64,000 bases of DNA from Nitrospira sp. MA-1 (GCA_032139905.1 JAQJDB010000006.1:558001-622000); one strand, 5' to 3'; positions 34,630-43,106 are shown, counted from the stretch's first letter. The notes: a model not told the origin generated them from the letters alone. Numbers and translations are program-made.

Positions 34630-35700
34630 ATGAAAACTCTCAATCGGTACCTGGCGGGTAGTTTACTAAAGGGATATCTTCCGGTCCTGGCGATCTTTTT
34701 GGCGGTTTTTAGTTTAATTGTTTTTGTTGAAGAACTGGATGAGGTAGGCAAAGGCCGTTATACATTTTGGAGCGCGAGTGAGTATTTGTTGCTGACCATG
34801 CCAAGCCGACTGGTGTTTTTGGCTCCGTTTGTAGCCTTATTAGGGAGTATTATGGCCTTAGGGGGGCTTGCCAATGGTTGTGAACTCATCGCAATGCAGG
34901 CCGGGGGAGTTTCTCCCTATCAAATAGCCTGGTCGGTGATGAAGGTTGGGGCATGTTTTATTGTACTCGTGGGAATTCTGGAAGAGGTTGTCAATCCTCC
35001 CCTGGACCAGGAGGCGTATTTTAAGCGATCAATGGCCCTGTCGGATTCTGGGGCCTATAAGGGAAAGCAGGGTTTCTGGTTTCGTGAAGGAAGGCGCTTC
35101 ATCAGAATTCATCAAATTCGCTACGGAGAGAGTCCGCAAGGCCTTGATATTTTTGAATTTAATGATGGCGGCCAATTGGACTTCTATATGCATGCTCAAG
35201 AGGCAGAAATTGTCAATCCTCAGAAGTGGACTCTGAAAAATATTAAAAAGCAGGTCATTCACGGATATCGTGTTTCTCAGGAGCAGTTGGCGAGCCTGGA
35301 ATGGGACTCTCCGCTCAAACAGAATGAAGTCCGGTTATTGACTCTTCCTTCTTCCACATTGGCCCCTTCGGAGCTCTACCAATACATGGAATTCTTAAAA
35401 CGTAAAAAACAAAATTTTCTGAGATATGAGTTAAGCTTTTGGGACAAAATATTTATGCCCTTGAATACCGGTCTCATGATCTTAGTGGCCATACCGTTTG
35501 TCTTCGGTCCCTTGCGAATGTCTCCAGCTGGGAAGAGGGTATTCATTGGATCCCTGGTCGGTCTGGCATATTATTTGATGACGGAAATTTCTAAACATGT
35601 TGGAATTTTGTTCGGAGCCTCTCCGTTATTGACGACGGCCGCTCCCTTCCTACTGTTGTCCCTTGTCACGTTTGTTTTGTGGCGGCGTTATCTCAATTGA
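34630..35700 (+). CDS. lptG: LptF/LptG-family permease (LptG-like)
   Basis: A 356-aa partner of the preceding permease. The N-terminus is MKTLNRYLAGSLLKGYLPVLAIFLAVFSLIVFVEELDE, then helices, and GGLANGCELIAMQAGGVSPYQIAW, the coupling-helix segment that contacts the ATPase in LptFG. The periplasmic domain (FREGRRFIRIHQIRYGE) is followed by LMILVAIPFVFGPLRMSPAGKRVFIGSLVG and two further helices. Together with LptF, LptB and LptC it extracts lipopolysaccharide from the inner membrane. The two permeases lie in a lipid cluster, so they may instead, or also, move the cluster's sphingolipid. Confidence 0.88.
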   Translation: MKTLNRYLAGSLLKGYLPVLAIFLAVFSLIVFVEELDEVGKGRYTFWSASEYLLLTMPSRLVFLAPFVALLGSIMALGGLANGCELIAMQAGGVSPYQIAWSVMKVGACFIVLVGILEEVVNPPLDQEAYFKRSMALSDSGAYKGKQGFWFREGRRFIRIHQIRYGESPQGLDIFEFNDGGQLDFYMHAQEAEIVNPQKWTLKNIKKQVIHGYRVSQEQLASLEWDSPLKQNEVRLLTLPSSTLAPSELYQYMEFLKRKKQNFLRYELSFWDKIFMPLNTGLMILVAIPFVFGPLRMSPAGKRVFIGSLVGLAYYLMTEISKHVGILFGASPLLTTAAPFLLLSLVTFVLWRRYLN

Positions 35701-35999
35701 AAAGTAGTGGAAAGTGGACATAGAGATCATGCATGATCAACGACTCTTTGGTTCCATGTGGGTGTCTGGTCCCGGTCGATGGGGCATGGGGGATATTTAT
35801 CGGCATCCCATTGATGAGGTATAAGCCATGTTGTTTGCGAATTCAGGCGTATGCTCTAGGGATTTGTTGGAATGAATTCCGATGGCAGTCATAGACCGGA
35901 TTAAGACCGCAATCAGATTTATCTCCGTCAGTTAGTAAGGGAAAGTCAGTCGACTCTATTAATATTTAATGTGTAAGGGAAATAAGGCGTGGTAGTTCA
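35701..35999. other. Intergenic region
   Basis: 299 bases between the LptG-like gene and the CDP-alcohol phosphotransferase. No gene, terminator or repeat stands out. A new promoter for the headgroup genes may lie here. Confidence 0.3.
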
Positions 36000-37205
36000 A
36001 TGACTGTGTCTGCATATATTATCAATGATCCGAATGTCCGTTTGTGGAATTTGACCTCCCGTATCCGGTATGAACGAATGTTAAGTCGATTGGGGGTTGG
36101 GAATTTTCTCAATAATCTCAGCGATCTTCCATCCGATCATTCGCTTCTTGTTATTAGAGGAGATTTTTTATTTGATGCGCGCATATTCTCCTTCCTCCTG
36201 AAACAAACCAATGTTGTCCTGGAAGTTGAGGTTCAAGCTGGGTTGCGCCCGGTTATGGCTCATGTCGATTCCACTTTAGCTTCCGCAACGTGTGAAGGGA
36301 TGCAACGAGAACACACCAGAGATGTTGCAAACTTACAATCTGTGACATTGCAAGATCTTTCAATTTCTTTTTCAAACGAATTGCGAAAAACTGATCATCC
36401 CTACGTGTTCCCCATTCGCGAAAATAACCGGGTGGCTTTGGAAGAACATTTATTTACGGGATCATATAAAGGCGTCACTGATCTGGTGACGAAGTTTCTT
36501 TGGCCTGTTCCGGCCAAATGGGCCACTCGGCTTTGTGCGGGTTGGGGGATTTCGCCTAATCAGGTGACCTCGCTGAGCTTATTACTTGTGATTGCCGCGG
36601 GAGTGTTGTTCGCGTTTGGGCAGTTTTTCTGGGGACTTGTCCTGGGCTGGATAATGACGTTCCTCGATACGGTGGACGGAAAATTAGCTCGAGTAACGGT
36701 GACCTCCAGTAAATGGGGCAATATTTTTGATCATGGCATTGATTTAATCCACCCTCCTCTTTGGTATTTAGCTTGGGGGTTGGGTCTCACCGCGTTTTCC
36801 CCTTTTCTCTCTTGGTTAACTCTGGAAATCACCTTTGGAATCATTTTGCTCGGATATGTGTTGGGACGCATGGTTGAAGGAATTTTTCAATGGTGGTTGG
36901 GGGGATTTGTCATCTTTTGTTGGAAACCGTTGGACTCCTATTTCAGGCTTGTCACGGCTCGGCGTAATCCTAATCTCATCTTCTTAACGGCTAGCCTTCT
37001 TGTTGGACGTCCCGATTTGGGTTTGGAGGCTGTGGCCATTTGGACGGTGGGCTCGACTTTGATTCTTCTGGGCAGACTCCTAATGGCGGGCTGGGGAAAA
37101 GCTCGGGTAGGTTCCCTCACTTCCTGGTTGGCTGAGATCGATCCAGTGAATCGAAATTCTTTGGCAGTGAGAATGTTTACCAATCCTCCGGTCACCATCA
37201 AATGA
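36000..37205 (+). CDS. CDP-alcohol phosphatidyltransferase with N-terminal extra domain
   Basis: A 401-aa fusion. Residues ~155-390 form the membrane CDP-alcohol phosphotransferase, whose signature D-G-x2-A-R-x8-G-x3-D-x3-D is intact in DTVDGKLARVTVTSSKWGNIFDHGID near residue 225, with helices around it. Residues 1-150 are soluble and look like a degenerate nucleotidyltransferase (RYERMLSRLGVGNFL, LLVIRGDFLFDARI), followed by LEEHLFTGSYKGVTDLVTKFLWP, the usual linker before the membrane part. Archaeal inositol-1-P cytidylyltransferase/DIPP synthase has a similar two-part design. It would transfer a phospho-alcohol between a CDP-linked lipid and a polyol, or the reverse. With spt genes nearby a phosphosphingolipid is a fair guess. 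Confidence 0.8.
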   Translation: MTVSAYIINDPNVRLWNLTSRIRYERMLSRLGVGNFLNNLSDLPSDHSLLVIRGDFLFDARIFSFLLKQTNVVLEVEVQAGLRPVMAHVDSTLASATCEGMQREHTRDVANLQSVTLQDLSISFSNELRKTDHPYVFPIRENNRVALEEHLFTGSYKGVTDLVTKFLWPVPAKWATRLCAGWGISPNQVTSLSLLLVIAAGVLFAFGQFFWGLVLGWIMTFLDTVDGKLARVTVTSSKWGNIFDHGIDLIHPPLWYLAWGLGLTAFSPFLSWLTLEITFGIILLGYVLGRMVEGIFQWWLGGFVIFCWKPLDSYFRLVTARRNPNLIFLTASLLVGRPDLGLEAVAIWTVGSTLILLGRLLMAGWGKARVGSLTSWLAEIDPVNRNSLAVRMFTNPPVTIK

Positions 37206-37258
37206 TCGTTCATGTAGATATGACATATTTGTACGTCTACCCGAACTCCCCAATGTAA

Positions 37259-38278
37259 ATGCTTCCTATCTCATCTTTGCCGTCGCTTGAGCTCGGTCGC
37301 ACCGGGTCTAAGATGCATGTGGGGATCCTTCATAATTCGCTGAGTGGTCGTAATAGGCGGAAGCCAGCTCTTTTCCAGGGAATTTACCTCAAATATCCCG
37401 AAGTGCAACGGGCTGAGGTCAGCACGCCTGCGGATATCCTGGAAGCTCTGAAGACGTTTGCCCACCGTCAGGTGAATTGTGTGGTCGTCAATGGAGGGGA
37501 TGGGACCATTCAAGCCACCATTGGGGCTTTGTTTCATCATCGTCCGTTTGCCCTCATGCCCCGGTTGGCTGTGTTGCCAGCAGGGACGGCCAATCTGATT
37601 GCGGGAGATGTGGGTTTAGGGAGATTTGAGTCACACACGCTTGAACAGTTATTGGTTCAAGCCGAAGCCATGACTCCGGGATTATGTTTTGAAACACGAC
37701 CAGTTCTTCGTATTCAATTTCCAGAAAGCCGCGAACCCCTGCATGGGATGTTTTTCGGGGCTGGGGCTATTTATCATGGCACGCAACTCGGCATTGAAAC
37801 CAAACAATCGATAGGCCGGTTAGGGGAATGGGGAGCCGGGCTGATTCTGCTGAAATTTTTATTGGCGTTGGCCTCCGGGTCCCGAAAAGGGTTGAATCCG
37901 ATCACGGTGCGTGTGGCAACTGGAGAATCAGCACCTCTCCAGCATGAGTATTTAGTCTTGTTGGTCACCACCCTGGATCGCTTATTTTTAGGGATGAAAC
38001 CGTTCTGGGGCAAGCAATCCCAGCCTCTGCGATACACGAGTCTTCGAGTGCCGTATCGCTATTTATGGCGTGCCTTGCCAACATTGTTTCGTGGGAAGAC
38101 CCACCCTTTAGCCACGACAGAACATGGCTATGTCAGTGAAAATCTCTCAAGGCTTCGTTTAGTGTTTAACAGCGGATTTGTCTTGGATGGTGAAGTGTAT
38201 GCGTCTTCCCTGCCTGAAGAGCCTTTAACCCTGGATTCTCCTGGCGAGTTGTCATTTGTGCGGTTAAAGACTGAATAA
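37259..38278 (+). CDS. Diacylglycerol kinase-family lipid kinase
   Basis: A 339-aa protein of the DAGK/sphingosine-kinase/ceramide-kinase superfamily. VNGGDGTIQATIGALF near residue 80 is the GGDGT nucleotide loop, LPAGTANLIAGDVGL is the second conserved element (PxGTxNxxA), and GMFFGAGAIYHGTQLGIETKQ is the third. The C-terminus RLVFNSGFVLDGEVYASS holds the DGE motif. It phosphorylates a lipid hydroxyl using ATP at the cytosolic face of the inner membrane. The ATG at 37259 starts a hydrophilic extension; the Met at 37313 (MHVGILHN) is closer to the family start. The setting suggests diacylglycerol, sphingoid base or ceramide as substrate. Confidence 0.85.
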   Translation: MLPISSLPSLELGRTGSKMHVGILHNSLSGRNRRKPALFQGIYLKYPEVQRAEVSTPADILEALKTFAHRQVNCVVVNGGDGTIQATIGALFHHRPFALMPRLAVLPAGTANLIAGDVGLGRFESHTLEQLLVQAEAMTPGLCFETRPVLRIQFPESREPLHGMFFGAGAIYHGTQLGIETKQSIGRLGEWGAGLILLKFLLALASGSRKGLNPITVRVATGESAPLQHEYLVLLVTTLDRLFLGMKPFWGKQSQPLRYTSLRVPYRYLWRALPTLFRGKTHPLATTEHGYVSENLSRLRLVFNSGFVLDGEVYASSLPEEPLTLDSPGELSFVRLKTE

Positions 38279-38280
38279 CT

Positions 38281-39237
38281 GTGATGGATGGCTCCCCAAC
38301 AGTCCTCGAGGTCGTGAGCCAGCCGAGCGCTCGACCCATTCCTGTGCCTATTCAAGCAGCGGGAAATTTCCTGGCTAAAAAATACGGGAATGCTGTCCAA
38401 GGAATCTTATTGTATGGCTCCTGCCTGCGGGCGGGAACGGATCAAGACGGATTAGTGGATTGTTATGTCATTGTGGATCAGTATGCTTCGGTCTACCAGT
38501 CTGTTTGGTTGGCCCTCCTCAATCGTTGGCTTCCACCAAACGTGTTCTATGGAGAAGTGAACCTGGAAGGACGGATTGTTCGAATGAAGTATGCCGTGCT
38601 CTCGTTAGGGGATTTTGAGCGAAGTGTGACTTCAAAATGGTTTCATTCATACTTTTGGGGACGCTTTGCGCAACCGACGGCCGTGATGGCCAGTCCGAGC
38701 CACACGATAAGTCAACGGATTATTTCAGGCTTGGGACGGGCGGTCCTGACATTTTTGGGGAATGTTGTTCCTCAAATGCCGCAACAATTTTCTGCCAAAG
38801 ATGCATGGAGTATTGGGTTGGCCCTCAGTTATAGCGCCGAATTACGTGCCGAATCAAAAGGGCGAATCGCCACATTGTGGGACAGTAACCAAGCCTATTA
38901 TGAACAAGTCGCACATGCGGCGTTTTCAGCCAATTTCCCAAAGATCAAGGTCATTCAGGGGAATGACATAATCATGTATGAGATGGAATATTCCAGGTGG
39001 GACCACATGAAGAATCGCATAGCCTGGATTGTTCGGAAAGTGCAGGGGAAGGTGTTATCTATTTTGCGGTTGATGAAAGCGGCCTTTACGTTTCAGGGAG
39101 GGGCGGACTACCTCATCTGGAAAATCGAGCGGCATTCCGGAGTGAAAATCGAATTGACCCCCACCCAGCGTCGGCATCCCATTTGGGCCGGACTTACGAC
39201 ATTCTGGCGCCTCTATCGCAAAGGGGCCTTCCGGTAA
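38281..39237 (+). CDS. Tam41-like nucleotidyltransferase (phosphatidate cytidylyltransferase-like)
   Basis: A 318-aa protein starting at GTG 38281, two bases after the lipid kinase stop, so it is tightly coupled to it. The nucleotidyltransferase core is AVQGILLYGSCLR followed by GLVDCYVIVD, the GS...DxD-type metal site near residues 45-65. WLPPNVFYGEVNLEGRIVRMKYAVLSL and YFWGRFAQPTAVMASP are typical of the mitochondrial Tam41 family, which makes CDP-diacylglycerol. It probably converts the phospholipid product of the kinase to a CDP-lipid for the CDP-alcohol phosphotransferase. If the kinase acts on ceramide, the product would be a CDP-ceramide, which would be novel. This is inference from order. 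Confidence 0.68.
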   Translation: MMDGSPTVLEVVSQPSARPIPVPIQAAGNFLAKKYGNAVQGILLYGSCLRAGTDQDGLVDCYVIVDQYASVYQSVWLALLNRWLPPNVFYGEVNLEGRIVRMKYAVLSLGDFERSVTSKWFHSYFWGRFAQPTAVMASPSHTISQRIISGLGRAVLTFLGNVVPQMPQQFSAKDAWSIGLALSYSAELRAESKGRIATLWDSNQAYYEQVAHAAFSANFPKIKVIQGNDIIMYEMEYSRWDHMKNRIAWIVRKVQGKVLSILRLMKAAFTFQGGADYLIWKIERHSGVKIELTPTQRRHPIWAGLTTFWRLYRKGAFR

Positions 39238-39466
39238 GTAAATGATGGGCCAGATGATGGCACCCACACTCCTTGCTTTCCCAAAATGCTTGGTATTACT
39301 ATTTGGATGCCGGTCTGACATTGGTTGTCGAGAACTTCTCTTCCACGCGCTCATTCCCGACAGTTTTTATCGGGAACCCATCTTAGTTTTTCCTATTCAA
39401 AAAATGTTGGTAAGTGGAACACGTCTCTGTTAAATCAAAGGGAATGTTCAAGTGGTTATTAATGAT

Positions 39467-39708
39467 GCCGGGTTTCGCCCCGGCGGACGAGCCACTTTTG
39501 TTTCGGCAAAAGTAGCCAAAACCATGTTGGCCGTGGTGTGGCCCTTCGGGTCCCCTGCGCGGTTCGGCGACTCCGGCGGCGCGCAAACTCGCTGCGCTCA
39601 AACAGTGCGCGCCTTTCCCCGGTGTCGGCTACACTGCTCAGCCACACCACCAGGCCAGGGAGACTCCTGAAACAATGAGTCCCTCCAAAAGCCGGACAGC
39701 AGGCGTCG
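39467..39708. repeat. Intergenic repeat family, copy 1
   Basis: Begins GCCGGGTTTCGCCCCGGC and ends GGACAGCAGGCGTCG, with TTTCGGCAAAAGTAGCCAAAACCAT inside. Copies 2 and 3 (42721-42907 and 44515-44726) carry the same landmarks in the opposite orientation. The first 18 bases can form a hairpin. Confidence 0.6.
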
Positions 39709-39851
39709 TTGTTCTTTAGTGCTTGTGGTCAAATGTTGCCAAGAAAAGTTTAAGCCGTTGCGGGAGATTTGCGATAGGAAAGAATTGGTTAAAAAGGATG
39801 AGCATCTGGGATGACAAAAAATACTAAAAATTTAACACTTCCACTAAAGAA

Positions 39852-39958
39852 CTGTTACATTTTTGACTATACCCTATAAGCAGAGGGTTTTAATAAGGTT
39901 TTGAAACAGGAAGAATTTAGCCACCAACCATAGTCTGGATAGCCTGAAAATGTAACAG
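39852..39958. promoter_or_regulatory. Inverted repeat CTGTTACATTTT/AAAATGTAACAG before the nuclease-like gene
   Basis: Two perfect 12-base half-sites (39852-39863 and 39947-39958) face each other across ~83 bases, and a third TGTTACAT (39971-39978) overlaps the GTG start at 39970. This is the layout of a repressor operator with looping, or of a small mobile or excision site. Another CTGTTACAT lies near 42592 after the gene. Confidence 0.4.
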
Positions 39959-40895
39959 AATACCTTATAGTGTTACATGAGTTTGTCAAAACAAAGGGCG
40001 TCATTATAAAAGGACTTGAAATGCATGATGGGTTTACTCCGTCAGAACGATTCGTAACCGCTCTGTGCGAACAATCATTTCTTAAGCTGTGGACACATCC
40101 CAATCCAAAGGGCAAAAAGAATAAAGAGCTTTGCGATTGCCTCATTGTTTGCGGCCCTCATATCGTCATCATCTCTGTAAAGGAATGTAATTATAAAGAT
40201 ACTGGTGACAAAACCGGCTTGGATCGTTGGATGAAAAACGCAGTTAAAAAATCCGCAGCACAAATCTGGGGCGCTGAACGGTGGCTTGAAACGACTGTCG
40301 AATTTGAACGCAACGATGGGCGTATGGTTAGGCTACCCGCAAAGGAAGAACGCATCGTCCACCGAGGCTCGGTGTCGCTAGGCGGAGCAGGTAAAGTCCC
40401 GTTCAAATGGGGTGATTTGGGGAATGGATTTGTTCATGTTTGTAATGAGAAAAGCGTCGACGTACTGTTAGGCGCGTTAGATACCATCACAGACCTTGTT
40501 GAATTTCTAACAAAGAGCGAAAAGCTCATTAACGATGGTGTTTACCTAATGTTTGACGGTGGGGGATTAGAGGACCTTGTCGCCCTATATTTATCTTGGG
40601 GTAATTCCTTTGAAGCGCCAGTAGATTTACCACAGCAACCCGATATGCTTATTCTGGATGATAATTTGTGGGAGTATTACTCCAATTCCCCAAAATTCGA
40701 CGCTAAACGGAAAGAATTGGAAAATTCATACTATTGGGATCAGCTAATTGAGAATTTTACGGCCGACCTTCTCACGAACTGCATGTTCGATATGCACAGT
40801 AAAAAAGTCACAGACAACGAGTTGGCTCTCGTGGCTATGGCGTTACAACCACGGGGGCACCGAGCTAATCTTGCAGAAGTGGTCTTCCCCCAGTT

Positions 40896-41765
40896 TCACG
40901 GACGGGTTAAAGAAGACTGTGGATCGTGTTGCTCCCTAAAATTCTTCGGGGCCAGTCCCTGAGTAAAGGAGTGGCTCCGCTGATGATTGTAAAACCGCTC
41001 AATGTAGTCAAAAATATCGGCGCGGGCCTCTGCCCGGGTTTGGTACTGCCGCCGATGGACTCGCTCTCGTTTGAGGAGGCCAAAGAAACTCTCTGCCACG
41101 GCATTGTCATAACAACTTCCCACGCCACTCATACTGCTGACAATCCCATGAGCCTGGAGAAAGGCTTGAAACTCCTGTGAGGTATACTGGGTGCCTCGGT
41201 CGGAATGCAGGATGACAGGGGCCGCACTCGTCCGCTGCCACACGGCCATCAGCACGGCTTGGAGGACCAGGTCCCGTCCCAGTTGTGGCTGCATCGACCA
41301 CCCAATCACTTGCCGAGAGAACAAATCGAGCACCACCGCCAAGTACAGCCAGCCTTCTTGCGTGGGAATATAGGTGATATCCGTCACCCATTTGGCATTC
41401 GGACCTGGGGCTGAAAAATCCCGGGCCAACTGATTCGTGATTCCAGCCGGTCGGTCTCCAGATCTCCGCCGTTTCCAACGCGTGGGAGCAGGAATCCCTC
41501 GCAACCGCTCCCGTTGCATTAAACGGGCAACACGATGTTTCCCACAGCCCTCGCCTTGCCTGCGTAACACCTGCCAGATCTTCGGGCTCCCATAGACCCC
41601 ATCACTGTCTGCATGGATGATGCGAATGGCGGCCGTCAGGCGCTGACAGTCTTGAGCCCAGGGACTCGGAGAGCGGCGCTGCCGGGCATAAAACCCACTC
41701 GGGGAGACGTGGAGGAGACGACACATCAGACGCAGAGGAAACATGGTGCGACAACGTTGAATCAT
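40896..41765 (-). CDS. IS3-family transposase OrfB (DDE integrase)
   Basis: A 289-aa transposase with a helix-turn-helix-like N-terminus (FPLRLMCRLLHVSPSGFYARQ), an HTH_21 region (DSDGVYGSPKIWQVLRRQG) and an rve integrase core. The DDE residues are in WVTDITYI (first D), LHSDRGTQYTSQEF (second D) and SCYDNAVAESFFGLLKRE (E). YNHQRSHSFTQGLAPKNF is the typical C-terminal end. Intact and probably active. In IS3 elements OrfB is made as an OrfAB fusion by -1 frameshifting; its frame here begins nine bases after the OrfA stop, and the extended open frame could allow that. Confidence 0.93.
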   Translation of the reverse strand: MIQRCRTMFPLRLMCRLLHVSPSGFYARQRRSPSPWAQDCQRLTAAIRIIHADSDGVYGSPKIWQVLRRQGEGCGKHRVARLMQRERLRGIPAPTRWKRRRSGDRPAGITNQLARDFSAPGPNAKWVTDITYIPTQEGWLYLAVVLDLFSRQVIGWSMQPQLGRDLVLQAVLMAVWQRTSAAPVILHSDRGTQYTSQEFQAFLQAHGIVSSMSGVGSCYDNAVAESFFGLLKRERVHRRQYQTRAEARADIFDYIERFYNHQRSHSFTQGLAPKNFREQHDPQSSLTRP

Positions 41766-41773
41766 GGCATCCC

Positions 41774-42061
41774 TTATCGGGAGGTCTTGGCGAAGAACGC
41801 TGCCGCCTCTTTTAAAAAATCCCGCTCGCGAGTGACCAGGGCCAATTCACGTTTGAGGCGAGCCAACTCTTGATCGTGAGGCATCCCAGTGCCTGGAAAA
41901 GCTTTCGCCCCTCGCCGTCCGGCCTCCCGACACCACCGCCCCAACATGGCCGCATTAAGGCCTAAAGCCTTCGCCACTTGGGTAATCGCCCCACCGGCCT
42001 GTTTGGTCAGTTGAACGGCTTCCTGCTTAAACTCTTGGCTGTACTTTCTCCGTTGCTCCAT
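41774..42061 (-). CDS. IS3-family transposase OrfA
   Basis: A 95-aa DNA-binding subunit: RRKYSQEFKQEAVQLTKQAGGAITQVAKALGLNAAMLGRWCREAG is the helix-turn-helix that recognises the IS ends. ELARLKRELALVTRERDFLKEAAAFFA is the leucine-zipper coiled coil. The T/A-run near its end (ga-tttttt-aaaa-g on the minus strand) is a possible slippage site for the fusion with OrfB. Intact. Confidence 0.92.
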   Translation of the reverse strand: MEQRRKYSQEFKQEAVQLTKQAGGAITQVAKALGLNAAMLGRWCREAGRRGAKAFPGTGMPHDQELARLKRELALVTRERDFLKEAAAFFAKTSR

Positions 42062-42720
42062 GACACACCTCCTTGCCTAGTATGAGGCTTTTTAGATGTG
42101 TCCGTAAATTCGGGGGAAGACCAAAGCTTTCATGGCATTTCTAAAGAACTCCGAGCTAAAAATCACTTCACGTGCCGCATTAGGACATGCGAACACAGCC
42201 TTCGTCTTCCTGATTGGGAAAAGCAGCATGAGAGAGTATCGCGCTCAAGAGTTGAAACTAAGATGTTTGGTCATAAGAGGCAGAGCGCCTGATGTCACTA
42301 CTGTAGTAGGTATAGCAACTGACCGCCCTGGCACTTCCGAAAATGGTTATTCTGAAGATATCGTAAATCTGCACATGCCCGAATGGACGGCTGAAAATGA
42401 GCAGCAAGTTTGCGACATTCAGGCTGAACTAAAATACTTTCGGAATGCCAAATGGTCGAACCATCGAGCGTAGTGGCAGATGACGCCCAACAAACGTATG
42501 AAAGGAACGCCTTTTTCTCTATGGCTTCGGTTCTGGTCCAAAGCCACCCCTAATGCATGGTGTTGAAGGAAAGTGTAACCGACTAGGCAGTTCTGTTACA
42601 TGGATTGGTAATTGGAAACCTTCCTGACCACTTTTTTAAGCAAGAACGGAACCTCCTTTGTTCCGCTCCTTCGGTATAACGGATGGCACCTACTCCCTTG
42701 GTGTGATGGGGATTTGTTTC

Positions 42721-42907
42721 CGACGCCTGCTGTCCTACCATGGGGACGGGCGCTCTTATTTCTCGGTGGGCCTTGTCTGAGCAGAGCGAGTTGAACCGCC
42801 CTCCTGTATTCCGCGGCCGTCCTATTTAAGGAGGTCGGACTGGGCGTCAATGGTTTTGGGTCCTTTTCCCGAAAAAAAGGAACTCGCCTGCCGGGGCGAG
42901 ACCCGGC
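42721..42907. repeat. Intergenic repeat family, copy 2
   Basis: Inverted relative to copy 1. Starts CGACGCCTGCTGTCC and ends with the complement of GCCGGGTCTCGCCCCGGC. Closest to copy 3 across its length, including 'attccgcggccgtcctat' and 'caatggttttgggtcc'. Confidence 0.65.
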
Positions 42908-43106
42908 AACATCAAAAATCGCTTGGATATAACTCAAGGGCGTGAGCTTCCACCGTTCAAGCGGTCACACGGATTGATGACAGGATGGATTTCCGCTAAA
43001 ACTTGGGGGAATGACGGGAAAAAATACATGCAGGCTTTGTAGGTGTGTAAGGAAGAAGGCTATTCCTTAGGACATTCAATACCGGATTTATTGTTGGAAG
43101 GAGAGG

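Larger units (their letters stand above)
39238..39969. other. Long intergenic region with repeat and operator-like inverted repeat
   Basis: About 730 bases without a convincing gene. It contains repeat copy 1 (39467-39708) and the 12-base inverted repeat at 39852-39958 before the nuclease-like gene. Short frames here are overlapping and composition-driven. Confidence 0.4.
40880..42123 (-). mobile_element. IS3-family insertion sequence, complete
   Basis: 1244 bases. The ends are imperfect terminal inverted repeats: TGGTCTTCCCCCAGTTTCACGGA at the left, and at the right the complement of TGGTCTTCCCCCGAATTTACGGA. They end in TG...CA as IS3-family elements do. A 3-base direct repeat AAG flanks it at 40877-40879 and 42124-42126, the target duplication. 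Both transposase frames inside are intact on the minus strand. Confidence 0.9.
39970..42473 (+). pseudogene. Nuclease-like gene interrupted by an IS3-family element
   Basis: The gene is in two parts, 39970-40879 and 42127-42473, split by the insertion at 40880-42123. Removing the element and one AAG duplicate restores a single 418-codon frame (LAE-AFMAFLKNSE at the join), so the break is recent. The start is GTG 39970, or ATG 40021 (MHDGFTPSERF). The N-terminal third reads FLKLWTHPNPKGKKNKELCDCLIVCGPHIVIISVKECNY, resembling an E..D..xK core of PD-(D/E)XK nucleases, followed by WMKNAVKKSAAQIWGAERWLE. The rest is unrecognised. Such proteins often lie in defence islands. Split as it is, only a chimeric 330-aa N-terminal product could be made. 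Confidence 0.65.

Noticed and set aside
39383-39670. Short frames on both strands over repeat copy 1
   Set aside because: They follow the repeat's base composition and occur on both strands at once.
40907-41478. Extra frames inside the IS element
   Set aside because: Alternative frames of the OrfB transposase.
42596-42937. A 113-aa minus-strand frame, with an 83-aa similar frame at 44504-44755
   Set aside because: The similarity comes from a shared intergenic repeat; gaps between copies are not codon-sized, so coding is unlikely.
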